Made by a program: the position numbers and the translations under genes
From: Myrica gale
Taxonomy: Eukaryota > Streptophyta > Magnoliopsida > Fagales > Myricaceae
DNA length: 64,000 nt
Assembly: GCA_963930655.1 (NCBI GenBank)
Contig: OZ005619.1
Coordinates: 2,958,501 to 3,022,500, forward strand
Reading direction: 5' to 3'
Notes under the pieces: model-generated
The model's input: the letters and a program-made list of their open reading frames with translations, nothing else
Database searches by the model: none
Told to the model about the DNA's origin: nothing
Part shown: positions 1 to 10,116 of the stretch, one piece after another
Numbering within the stretch: the first letter of the stretch is position 1
Layout of the letters: every line of letters starts with the position of its first letter

Positions 1-373
1 CATGGGTACGGCCTTGTGAAGAAACTATGTGATGAGCTGAAGGATTTCATGAAAGCACACAATTTCTCATCAATAGAAGATTTCAGAGGGTATCCACTTT
101 ATTTGAAAAATGAAAACTAATTTTCATGAATGGCAACAGTAAACAGAATGAAATAATTTCTGGCATGTGGACATTTGCTCTTTCTCATCTTTTCTTGTTT
201 TCGTCTGGTCTCCCAGGGCTTCTCTTCCGTATTTCACAACTCACATGGATTTGGTACAAAGGCAGCAAGAAGCAATCAGACAGAGGAAAGCTATAAAGAA
301 GGGTTTACAGTCTGACAAAGATTGGACGGGAGATGGCTTTGTCAAGGAGACGGAGAGCATGGTTTCCAATTGA
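1..373 (+). CDS. PYD1: Dihydropyrimidine dehydrogenase (NADP+), 3' end
   Basis: This is the C-terminal end of the plastid enzyme that reduces uracil and thymine, the first step of pyrimidine catabolism. Two exons are visible: 1-89 (open at the left edge) and 217-373 with stop TGA. The intron has a GT donor at 90-91 and an AG acceptor at 215-216, and the split codon restores glycine. The spliced peptide runs from HGYGLVKKLCDELKDF through FRGASLPYFTTH to the strongly conserved PYD1 end SDKDWTGDGFVKETESMVSN. Most of the protein, including the flavin-binding barrel, lies outside the window. A possible poly(A) signal AATAAA is at 419-424. Identity rests on recognition of the conserved C-terminus. 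Confidence 0.88.
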
Positions 374-1454
374 ATTGTTCTAAACTGGCCAAAATACCTT
401 CTTCTTGTATGATTAAAAAATAAACTGTGCGGTCCTCTCATGTTATTGTTAGAGTCCCACATTGATTAGGGACAATTTAATCTTGTACTTCATATAACAG
501 TTGAGTTAATCTTCCCATTGACAATTGGTTTTGAGATGAAACTTGACTGTTATCTCTTGACAACTGCTCCTACTTTTCTTCAGATTTGAGAAAGGAGCTG
601 CCCTGTATAAACAATTGAGTTGCTTATAATAGCTTTTCTTGTATTAACAGTTGAGTTAATAATAAGTGCTTTTCTCAGTTGTGTTTCCATAATATACAAC
701 CATGGCGAGATAGGGTGGCCTTATGGTTTAATTTGGCAAAAATAAAAATTCCACACAACGTAGAATTTAAATTCGACTCTTACCATTGGTTATTTCTTGG
801 AAATTATGGGGTCTGCGATGTGCTGCTAGATTGTGTGATATTATGAGACGGTGGATTCTTGTTGGCTTTCAATTAAGAATTTGGATGAGAAGTATCTCTA
901 TGAATATCCAAAAAGTTACTCGGTTACTCGACTGTTTTCCACTGAGGAACAAGTGTTACAGGAGCTGGGTTGCATCATAATCTCTCCAAGGCCCGCTAGA
1001 TTCCCACAAGTGAGAAGGATGAAGCCGGAGATAGATTCCTACAAGTATTATTCGAAATGAGCGCGATGTTTTGTTGGTTTCTTTTTCTGCATCTTATGGA
1101 TTGGGTTCTAATAGTTATGCTGAATTAAGAGCCCTGATTGGTTACCTTAAAAGCTTCAAGAGATTTTGGGGATGTTTGAATGTGAAAATTTTGGGTATTG
1201 GGGTTTGAGAAATATTATAAAGTAAAGATATGTTACGAGAGTTGGTGAAAAAATGAAGAGAGAGAAGATTTGTAATAAATATTATAATAATAAGAAATTA
1301 TGTGATGAATTTTTTTATTATTAAACCCAAATAATTGGGGCTCAAACAAGTCATTTATATTTCGATTGACTTGGCCCCTGCCTATTGTGAGAAAAATCGA
1401 ACTAGATATTCTAGGTTGAGTTTGTTTTCAGTTTCCAACTTGTTTTATTGTACT
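374..1454. other. 3' flank of PYD1, no clear gene
   Basis: AT-rich sequence that starts with the PYD1 3' UTR. Two short overlapping reading frames at 786-1060 on the + strand look mildly protein-like (one contains STEEQVLQELGCII) but I recognise no family and see no clean splice sites, so I treat them as a possible gene remnant. The stretch ends in a dispersed AT-rich repeat listed separately. Confidence 0.5.
1164..1345 (+). repeat. Dispersed AT-rich repeat, family A copy 1
   Basis: The segment beginning GGGATGTTTGAATGTGAAAA and running through a GAGAGAGAAGA tract to ATTATTAAACCCAAATAATT recurs with the same order of blocks at 42388-42562. A more diverged relative is at 45735-45955 and a possible one on the opposite strand at 62404-62612. 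It has no coding capacity and no clear terminal repeats. It is probably a MITE or similar short non-autonomous repeat. Confidence 0.6.
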
Positions 1455-1463
1455 TTAAAAAAA

Positions 1464-2690
1464 GGGAAAAATGCTCCGTACGTCCTTGGGGTATGACCCT
1501 TTCCCAATTTAGTCCTTAGGGTATGAATTTCCCTTAACAAATCCCTGGGGTTTGGCCCTATTCTCCGAATAGTCCTGCCGTCAACTAAATGGACGGAAAT
1601 GCACACGTGGCTGACGACGCACACGTGGAAACTGACAGCTCGATTACCAACCAATCGCAGTGCGACACATGTCAATGAATAAAACATAAATAATTTTTTA
1701 AAAAAAATCAAAAATTAATAAAAAAATATTTTTTATTATTTAAAAAAAAAATCGTCGTCGTCTTCCTCTGTCATTTGCAAAAATTAAAAATCGTGACTGA
1801 TGCAAGAAAACAAAGTCGTCGTCTTCCTCTGTCATTTGCAAAAATTAAGGATTCGGGGATGCTTATGGATTCGGGGTGGTGCTTCTTGAATTGGTGACTG
1901 GACAAAAACCTCTTGAAGTCAGCAATGTTGAGGAAGGATACAAGGGGAACTTGGTGGATTGGGTGAATGAGCTTTCTAGTTCTGGTAGAAGGAAAGATGC
2001 CATCGATAAGGCTCTTTGTGGAAAAGGGCACAACGAGGAAATTCTGCAGTTCCTGAAAATCGCATCCAGTTGTGTGGTTTCTCGGCCCAAGGACAGGTTG
2101 TCTATGTACCAGGTTTATGAATCATTGAACAAAATGTCTAAAGACGGTAGTTTCTCTGAACAAGATGGTGAGTTTCCACTCCTATTTGGTAGGCCAGATA
2201 ATGATTCCGTATAACATGGAGCAATGATGGAGAAGCGGTTCCAGGATTTCTAGTTCTTGTGGTAAGGTGTCGGAGGCTCTATTTAAAAATCTATGTGGTG
2301 CAGGGTTTGAAGAGGAAGATCAGTGGCGCAATGGTTGTGGAGGGCGGCCAAAATACCCACCGGCCGGTGGTCTGTTCACCCTTCCTCTTTTTTTTTTTTT
2401 TTTTTTGAATAATAAAAAATACTTTTTTTATTAATTTTTGATTTTTTTTTAAAAAAAAAATCATTTATGTTTTATTCATTGACACGTGTCGCACTGCGAT
2501 TTGTTGGTAATCGAGCTGTCAGTTTTCACTTGTGCGCCTTCAGCCACGTGTGCATTTCCGTCCATTTAGTCGACGGCAGGACTATTCGGGGAATATGGTC
2601 AAACCCCATGGATTTGTTAAGGGAAATTCATACCCTAAGGACTAAATTGGGAAAAGATCATACCCCAGGGACGTACAGAGCATTTTTCCC
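1464..2690. mobile_element. Pack-MULE with ~290-bp terminal inverted repeats
   Basis: The left terminus (1464 to about 1752, starting GGGAAAAATGCTCCGTACGT) is matched in reverse complement by about 2392-2690 (ending ACGTACAGAGCATTTTTCCC), with only scattered differences over at least 230 bp. The element is flanked by identical 9-bp direct repeats TTAAAAAAA at 1455-1463 and 2691-2699. Long inverted repeats with a 9-bp target duplication are the signature of Mutator-like elements. There is no transposase inside. The interior carries a fragment of a receptor-like kinase, so this fits the Pack-MULE class that carries host gene pieces. A 40-bp stretch around 1750-1795 is repeated at 1814-1850, just before the kinase fragment. 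Confidence 0.88.
1855..2214 (+). pseudogene. Captured BIR2-like receptor kinase C-terminal fragment
   Basis: The reading frame from about 1855 to the stop at 2214 encodes the last third of a protein kinase domain and the C-terminal tail. It contains YGFGVVLLELVTGQKPLEV (end of subdomain IX), then GNLVDWVNELSSSG, KALCGKGHNEEILQFLKIA and RPKDRLSMYQVYESL, close to the inactive LRR receptor kinases of the BIR2 group. The upstream kinase lobes, the transmembrane segment and the leucine-rich repeats are absent. It lies wholly inside the Pack-MULE inverted repeats, which shows it arrived by transposon capture. The frame is open without a stop, but no complete protein can be made. Whether it is transcribed is unknown. 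Confidence 0.8.
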
Positions 2691-2727
2691 TTAAAAAAAA
2701 CTTGTTTTATTATACCACTTATTTTTT

Positions 2728-2950
2728 TTTAAATAATCAATCCTCGCCCTCAATTAGATTTAGCCCTTAAACTCCACAAAATGACCAAAAATGCCCCTAT
2801 AAATAAAAATATATAAATTTTATTTTAACTGTATCATGCATTTCTAATTTATTTTTATAAATTTATCTTGGAGGGACGTTTCGGTCAATTCACATCACTT
2901 TTCGTTTGATTTAATTGTCAAATCAAACAGGGCGAGGATTGATTACTTTT
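2728..2950. repeat. MITE-like element with ATCAATCCTCGCCCT termini
   Basis: The left end has AATCAATCCTCGCCCTCAAT from 2737 and the right end has AGGGCGAGGATTGATTA around 2929-2945, an inverted repeat of about 16 bp enclosing roughly 180 bp of AT-rich sequence. There is no coding capacity. The target duplication is not clear. Confidence 0.6.
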
Positions 2951-4265
2951 TAGACATGAAGAGCGTAATAGATTAAATTAAAACTTGAGGGGGACTGTTT
3001 AATTTTTGTTCATAGATATGAGACGTACTATGATGTTTTTCTCTTGATTTTTTATGGTGTTCGGTGTGTTTTTATTTCTTTTGGTTTGTTGGTTGTTTTT
3101 TTGTTTGGTACTGTGTCTATTTGATTTTGTAACTATGATTTTCTCCGTTATAATGATGGTATCGCAAAATATTCTGAGCCAGTATCTTTTTTGATGGAAA
3201 AAAATTAAAGAATAGATAAAAGGTGATATATACGAGAGAATCGATTTGGTCCTCGTCCCTCTTCCTCAATTTTTTAGGTCACTTGACGAAATGCACTCCA
3301 CATCAGTCCCCATTGTCATGTCATCTCTCCAGTCAGCTCAAAACATGATATCCTCTTTGACACGTCAGATTAAAGTTTCCTGCCTGACCCCATAGTCCAC
3401 ATAGTCATAAGTGAACCGTAGCACGTAATTCGAGTTTTTCTCGGCTACCCACAAAACCTAACCCCTTAAACGATTGTGAACCCTAACCCTAATTTGCACT
3501 GCCATACCCCATATATTATTCCTAAATCGGCTTCCCATTTGAAATTTGGGACCATTTTCGTTGGGCTCGTCGACCTATTTTTTTGCAGGCTGTATGCCGT
3601 GGAGCAGTGAATTTTTGTCGAGGTACGTTAGTTAGAAATTGAAATAAACATATTCGGCTTGGACTTTCTTTGTTAATTTCTCTCTTTTGTGCTAAAGTTA
3701 CAGTGTGTGTCTGTTGGTCTTGTGGACTTGAACTAGGTTGTCTAATTTGGTTGGAAAGTTTCAGTAAGTGTACGTATGTCAGTATGTGGGGTTGTCTATT
3801 GTGGTTTTGTTTGACTTATGTGGCTTGTCTGTTGTGTTTGTTTTATACAACATTGCAATTTCTGATAGGAATTAAGAGCACATGGCAATATGATTGAAGT
3901 GGTCCCAGAATTCTTGATTGTTGGGATGCATGTTTTATTAATCGAATTTGTTGTGCCTGTTGGGTTAGTGGTTCCAGATCTATATAGGATTCCAATTAAC
4001 TGAATTTTAAAAGGAAGGATTTTTCCACAGTTGGCATAGTTCAATTTAATATAGTTCTTTTACTTTATTTTAGTCCCTGTATTATGATATAAAATGGTTT
4101 CTGATATTTTTTTTGTTCTATTTGAGATGTAGTCTCTCTATTTTCATATAAAATAGTTTGTTATATATGTGTTTTAGTCCTTGTGTTTGATATAGTCACA
4201 CGAGTATAAATATTATTTTGGCATGCACCACGTACTCCTTTTTCTTATCATTTGCCCTACATGCA

Positions 4266-7200
4266 GGTATGAAACTCAAGGTCTGCATCCACCACAGTGG
4301 AAAATTTGGGGGTGAACACCTAGAATATCTTGGTGGGGGAGAAGATGGATGTTGGGTGGATGGACCCTGACTACCTCACTATTGTTGACTTCAACTCATG
4401 CTTGAAGGAGATTGGAAATATGAGAGCTAGTGTACTTTGGTATAGGCTGGTGTTGAGAGTCATGGGCAGCTTTTTGGTCTTTGAAGACTGATGGTGATGT
4501 CATTGATTTGATATGGAGGATTGGAAGCTTGGGTGCTGATGTAATTCATGTTTACATTGAGCACACAGTTGATGTGCCAACGTTTGTAGATGACCCAGAT
4601 TTGATTGACTATGTTCCAAGTCAATATCCTCTCGAGGTTAAATTGGAAGATGAAGATGCTGAAGAAGAAAGGGCTAAGCATGCCTTCGAGCATAGAGTGA
4701 CTCCAAGTGTTGAGCCTTCGAGTGGGAAAGTTAGTGGAAGGGCTCAACCTTTCACTAGGGATGTGTCTGGTGGGGGCAGAGTTAATGGTGAGGATTCAAA
4801 CGATTCATATGGTACGAGGGAGATGAGAACACAGAAACTTATGGGTGGAAGTAGCAATGGAGGGAATCAGTTTGAGGAAGAGGTGGTTTTGAAATGAGCG
4901 ATGAAGACGAAGACAACTTGTATTTTGAGGGTACTGACAGCAAAGTAAAGGAGTCAATTGGTTTGGATTATGGGTTTGTGATGAAGAGGTCGACGTTGGA
5001 AGCGACATTGTGTCGGTGGAGGCAGAAAGTGAAACTTTCATTAGTGCTTCTGGAAACGATGAAGATGGTCTATAGAAGAAGAGGTATTTTGAGTTTGTCC
5101 CAAATGTTGACATGAAGCGCAAGATTCAGTTGAAGACTGGCCTTTTGTTTATAAATACTAGGGAGTTCAAATTTGCGTTGAAGCTGTATGCTTTACAAAA
5201 CAACTTCGATTATCATTTTAAGAAGAACGACAAGGTCAGGGTACGAGCTAAGTGCAAGGAGGCTGCATGTACTTGGAAAATTTATGCATCCTAAACCAAT
5301 GGTAAAAAGGCCATTGAGATAAAAATAATGCCTACGAGGCATAGTTGTGGAAATCACTACATCAAAACCAAGTCAAATGTCGATTGGATTGCCCGATACT
5401 ATCTACCTAAGATAAAGGATACCTCAACACTCTCACTTACTGCATTGCAAGACTTGATTAGGCGAGATTTTAATATTGGGGCAAGTAAACAAAGTTGTTA
5501 CAAGGCGAAGAGGAAGGCCTTGAGAATTATCAATGACAACCATGATGAGCACTACCAACATTGTAAGGACTACAGACGGGCAATTTGGAAGTGGAACCTG
5601 AGGAGTACAGTTAAAATGAAAAAGAACGGTGACCATTTTCGTGGTTGAGGCTGGGCATGCAAGAAGGGATTTCTGGCAGAATGTAGGCCAGTTATAGTGG
5701 TAGATGGATGACATTTAAAGGCTGGGCATGGTGGTCAATTACTGGCAGCAGTTGACATTGATGGGAACGATGATTTATTCTCAATTGCCTATGTCGTGGT
5801 TGAGGCTGAGTGCAAGAATTTGCGGTTATGGTTCTTAGAAAATCTTAACTAAGACATAGGTCCATTTGATTATCGAGGCTATACATTTATGTTCGACGGA
5901 CAAAAGGTAACAATTTAAGTTGCAGTTTTGTTCAATATTTGTTTGTTATTTTGTATTTATACTAACTGTTTTTTGTCTCTATTGATCGGGGCCATTGGAT
6001 GCATTTGAGATCCTAACACCTGAATCTGAGCATCGTCATTGCGTGTGATATTTGCATGCAAACTTCAAGAGTGTAGGTTATAGAGGGAAGGCATTGAAAG
6101 ACGAGCTATAGGTTGCTGCCAGGTCACCAAATAAGACTCAGTTTGATAGGCACATGAATGAGATCAAGAAGTTGAAGCCCGAAGCATTCGAATATCTATA
6201 TATGATCGACCCTGCAACTTGGAGCAGACATGCATATGAGACTGTCAACAAGTCTGATATTTTGTTGAATAACATCGCCGAGAGTTTCAACTCTTGGATC
6301 AAATATGCATGGGACAAACTGCTTTTGACAATGTTGGAGATGATATAAAGACAACTATTGAACCGTTTTGAAACGAAAAGGGATAGGGCAGCCATTGCCA
6401 CTACTCTTATTTGTCCTAAGATTTTTAAAAAATTAGAGAGACATAAGGACATTGCAAGGAATTACATGTCACTGGAAGTTTGTTGGGACATTTGAGGTTG
6501 ATCACTATTTTGAGGCATGGAGGGTTGTCGATATGAACCAGCTGATGTGCTCTTGTGGACGGTGGAAGTTGAATGGAATTCCATGTGCACACGCCATTGT
6601 TGCGATGTAGTTTGACAAAAAGAACCCCGAGGACTATGTAGATAGATAAATTACATAAAACTATACTTTTACTTTATGATTATAATATACTTCAATTCTA
6701 TGGATTTTAACTAGTACTTAAATATGGTCTTAGGTGGTATCATATGGATACTTTCAGAGAAGCTTATCGTCCACCGATCCAATCAATGTCTGGACTTGAC
6801 GAGTGGCTGAAAGAAGATCATGATATTATATTGCCACTACAAGTGAGAAGGCAACCTGATAGGGCTAGGATTGCAAGGAGAAGGGCTCCTAATGAGCCAA
6901 ATGAAATGTAAAAGCTTACAATACAAGGCTATGTCTATGCATGTAAAACGTGCAAAATGCTAGGTCATAACGCTAGGACATGCCCAAAGAGAAAGTCACA
7001 ACAATCTGGTGGGGTAAGTGTAAGTGCGGTTAGAATTAATTCCAAGTATTTTACATTGACCAATTTAACATAAGTTGTCTTATTTTTGCAGAATGGTGGA
7101 CCTTCGCAAGAGTCACAAGCAGCAAGGCCTTCTCAGCCTCCCGTGGAAACAACACATGCTTCATCTTCTCAGCCCACCATGAAGACAACAAGTGCATTTC

Positions 7201-7268
7201 CTACACAACCCACATCAAGCAACAGAAAGAAGAAGATGACACCAAGACGACCTGCTCAAACTCCGTGA
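4266..7268 (+). pseudogene. MuDR-type transposase (MULE), broken
   Basis: Transposase pieces occur in the order expected for the family. A PB1-like N-terminal region (4266-4600, frameshifted) is followed by an acidic linker. The Mutator DNA-binding domain at 5112-5294 includes FDYHFKKNDKVRVRAKC and CTWKIYAS. The frame continues through 5328-5648, and a catalytic-core piece at 5685-5850 contains VVDG, GGQLLAAVDIDGNDDLF and YVVVEAE. A core continuation at 6154-6350 contains IDPATWSRHAYETVNKSDIL. A SWIM zinc finger (CSCGRWKLNGIPCAHAI) lies near 6550-6610 and a CCHC knuckle (CKTCKMLGHNARTC) near 6935-6985. A final Ser/Thr/Pro-rich exon follows at 7092-7268. In-frame stops occur near 5292, 5646, 5712, 6046, 6108 and 6346, so no functional transposase is made. 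A probable intron lies between about 5908 and 5990. Confidence 0.82.
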
Positions 7269-8165
7269 TATAGTACAACACCATAATTTCATTATGTCTT
7301 CTGATGATAGTTATTTAGACATGGCGTAGTTTTGTTACTCGATATTAATTAAAGTTTGTTTTGCAGTTTTGGGATCTACCTTTTTTGCAAGGGGTTCGTC
7401 AGTTTTTTATGGTTATGGTTATATTTTGTAAGTTAGTTTTGTAGGGTTGAGAGTTGTTTATTTACACAACAATGATACTTTAATTCTCACGGCATGAATA
7501 TGTCTTATTTTGCAGAAGTGGGCCTGTTGATGATGGTAATTCTAAGTGGAAGTTGGATGAACGAATAAGCCAGTGTATTTTGAAGCTTGTTGGGTTGTAT
7601 TTTGTTGAACCATTGAAGCACTTTTAAAGATTTTGTCGGAAGTAGGGACCATTAGCTTGTTGGGTTGTATTATGTTGGGATGTAGTTTGAACATAGTTGG
7701 GAAGTTTTTTGGTCTGTATGTAGCAGCTGTGAACTATAATGTTTGGATGAGAGCTATTGTGGTTTGAAATGAACAAGACATTCTTTATGTTTAAGTTGAT
7801 ATTTTGCACGTTTATTATGTGTGGAAACATGTTTATTTAGTATGTATTATGGCCTCTACAAGGGAAAAATGTCAATATGTTTATTCGGTATGCATTATGG
7901 CATCTTCTTAGAAAATATGTTTATTCAGCGATTTTTTTGAACGTTTCATCTTGCCTTTTTAAGATGCAATGTTACTAAATGGTGACAACTATTCCTTTGC
8001 ATTAACAACACATAGCGACTTAAATCAAATTGCACCATTATATTAAAACACAATAGAGAACTAGCACCCATACATTAAACCAACTTGCACTATAAAATTA
8101 AAACGCCATAGACAACATTGTCTCCAGCAAAATACCTACTAAATAGTGTCACAAAATACGTAGAA

Positions 8166-8600
8166 TCATTCTACACGTTCATACATGGTTACCCCATTTA
8201 CATAGACAAAATGAAAACAATTGTGGCCTAAAAAACGGAGCAATACGAACTCCAACCAGACCAACACATATGAAACAACAAAACCAATCATCAGCTTTCT
8301 CTCCTTCTCTCTTTGCTTCTGTACTTCAGCCTCCAACATCTTGATTCTTCTTATTAACGATGGAAAAAGCTCCAAAGTGCGCTTGTAGAGAGGGAGGTCA
8401 TACAATGCAAAATACCCACATGCCGGTGGTATTTGTATAGCAACCATCACAATGACAAATTTAGCAAGAAATAAGATAATTCACTTTCACATTTTACATA
8501 AAACATGCACTTAACGATTCTCTGTCCAAGAAGTTCTCAAAGATGCTTGAATGCCACATTTGCAGAAGTGGGCCTCCACACTTGAATCAAAAGCAAATTA
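8166..8600 (-). pseudogene. GRF-type zinc-finger protein gene inside the MULE
   Basis: On the minus strand the exon piece ending at about 8516 reads AHFCKCGIQASLRTSWTENR, the first half of a GRF zinc finger. A GTTAAG donor follows. The next open stretch, down to the stop at 8166, contains CGYFALYDLPLYKRTLELFP, a short coiled coil (LIRRIKMLEAEVQKQREKER) and a hydrophobic C-terminal segment (FVVSYVLVWLEFVLLRFLG). This layout matches the short plant proteins annotated like At4g04775: GRF finger, coiled coil, C-terminal membrane helix. The conserved middle of the finger (GRRF region) seems lost or frameshifted. The gene faces the transposase and lies inside the same inverted repeats, so it is probably an accessory gene of the element. 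Confidence 0.65.
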
Positions 8601-9103
8601 ACTAGAAGAGTTTATTTTGCGTGGAGATTCAAGTTGAGCAACAGATGTATGGTCACCTTACTTTGAGTAGCACATAATTCATCATTAAGGGAGTGTAAAA
8701 ATTCTCACGACATGAGTTAATGGCAGAAGAAGCTCAAAGAGTGAAAAGAAAAATTTCTTCATTGAAGAAGAAAAAAGGAAAAGGGGTTGTTGAGAGGAGG
8801 GAGAGAATGCAGACTTACTTCGAACCTAATGGGGTGGGGTTAGGGCAAAATATGTGGTACAAAAAAGATGGACTACAGATCTCACGGATGTGAGAGATTT
8901 GTGGGGGTGGCATTAGGGTTCACTTAGTGTGACTGTAGGAAAAGTGGTTGAGGGACATGACAATAGGGGCTGATGTGAAGTGCATTCGAGTGACCTAACA
9001 GATTGAGGAATAGGGATGAATGGCGAAACAAAGAGGGTATTATGAGGACTGAATTTATGATTTTCTTATCACGGGGATCAAATCGATTTTCTCATATATT
9101 ACA

Positions 9104-9403
9104 AGACCCATTTGACACTTATATATATATACATATTTTTTTTTGGGTAAGTGATAAGTCACGTGACATCATTAAAAATAAATATACAGTGTTTTGGGTA
9201 AAAGCCCATTCAGTCAAAGGGTCTTATCATGGAACTACCCTGACCTAGGACAAAGGATAGTAACTCCGCTGACAAAGGGTCTTTCTTGATTTTCCTAAAA
9301 GTGCCAAACGTTCATGTTTGTCCTATTCATATGATATTCTACAGTTGCAATGTAAGGGATCGCTTTTGAAGTCACTGACCTGACCTGCATCACTGTTCTT
9401 CTC

Positions 9404-9434
<31 letters not shown>

Positions 9435-10116
9435 CCGAAAAGAAGATACTGTTCTAGTGAGTACTGTTTTTGTTTCGAATATTTGCCAAATATATGCTTG
9501 AAGTTTTTGTGAGTTCAATCTGCATTTATGGTTTTATGGTGCGTGATCTATATCCTGTTATTAATGTTCGGTTCTGGACCAGGATACGTACTGCGAGACT
9601 TAAGTCGATTAGATGAGCCAATCTCTCATCCTTGTGGATTGTTAGTTCATTGCATAAGAAGCCCCAAAATTTCATGAAACTGGATTTTCGTGAAATCGAT
9701 CGGCCTTTGTTTTTTGGCCGTTGTTCCCAAGCAATGCAGAAAACATCCAAAAATTGCCCAGGGAAACAAAAAAGCACATCCAAATGTCTCCAAATTGTTT
9801 AGATGACCTATCTGCATATGATTCCAGTGATGGGCATTGAGATGAAAGATCTAGCTACTTGATAGGTCAACAAGACAGTGAAGCAAGTTGATCAACTGTT
9901 CAAGTACATGCAATATCACTAGTCATAAGATTAAGGCCTCCTGAGGAATATGGTACAGATATTTGGGGATACTGGATATAAATTACGTCCCGGCAGTTGA
10001 CATGAAATTGCTAAACTGTCATCTTGATGCTAGTACTTGGCTCAGAATTCATGTCCCTAAAAGTATCTGAAGTAGCCAAAGAAGTGCAGATATATATAGC
10101 AGAATATTCTCTAAGT
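9104..10116. other. Intergenic stretch, nothing recognised
   Basis: Apart from the simple repeat, I see no convincing coding signal. An 85-codon open frame on the minus strand (9526-9783) matches no family I know. The right part is the 3' flank of KNATM. Confidence 0.45.
9403..9434. repeat. Poly-C tract followed by (AC)7
   Basis: Eighteen C residues at 9403-9420 run directly into seven AC units at 9421-9434. This is a compound simple repeat in non-coding DNA between the MULE and KNATM. The exact length may be unreliable in assemblies. Confidence 0.9.

Larger units (their letters stand above)
3223..9103 (+). mobile_element. Decayed autonomous Mutator-like element (MULE)
   Basis: The left end (about 3223-3320: GAGAGAATCGATTTGGTCC, then CCTCAATTTTTTAGGTCACT and CACATCAGTCCCCATTGTCA) is mirrored by the right end (about 8955-9103), which in reverse complement reads GAGAAAATCGATTTGATCCC, then CCTCAATCTGTTAGGTCACT. 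The right copy carries an extra block of roughly 60 bp. The flanks GATATATAC and ATATATTAC may be a degraded 9-bp duplication. Between the ends lie a MuDR-type transposase gene (+) with many stops and a GRF-type zinc-finger gene (-). Two divergently placed genes between inverted repeats suggest a former autonomous element, now inactive. Confidence 0.75.

Noticed and set aside
1445..1711. 88-codon minus-strand frame and its partner at 2467-2694
   Set aside because: Both are translations of the Pack-MULE inverted repeats and not separate genes.
3478..3495. AACCCTAACCCTAA, telomere-like
   Set aside because: Only two repeat units, in the MULE subterminal region; far too short for an interstitial telomeric array.
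4460..4747. Minus-strand frame of 95 codons
   Set aside because: It is antisense to the MULE transposase N-terminal region and has no independent similarity.
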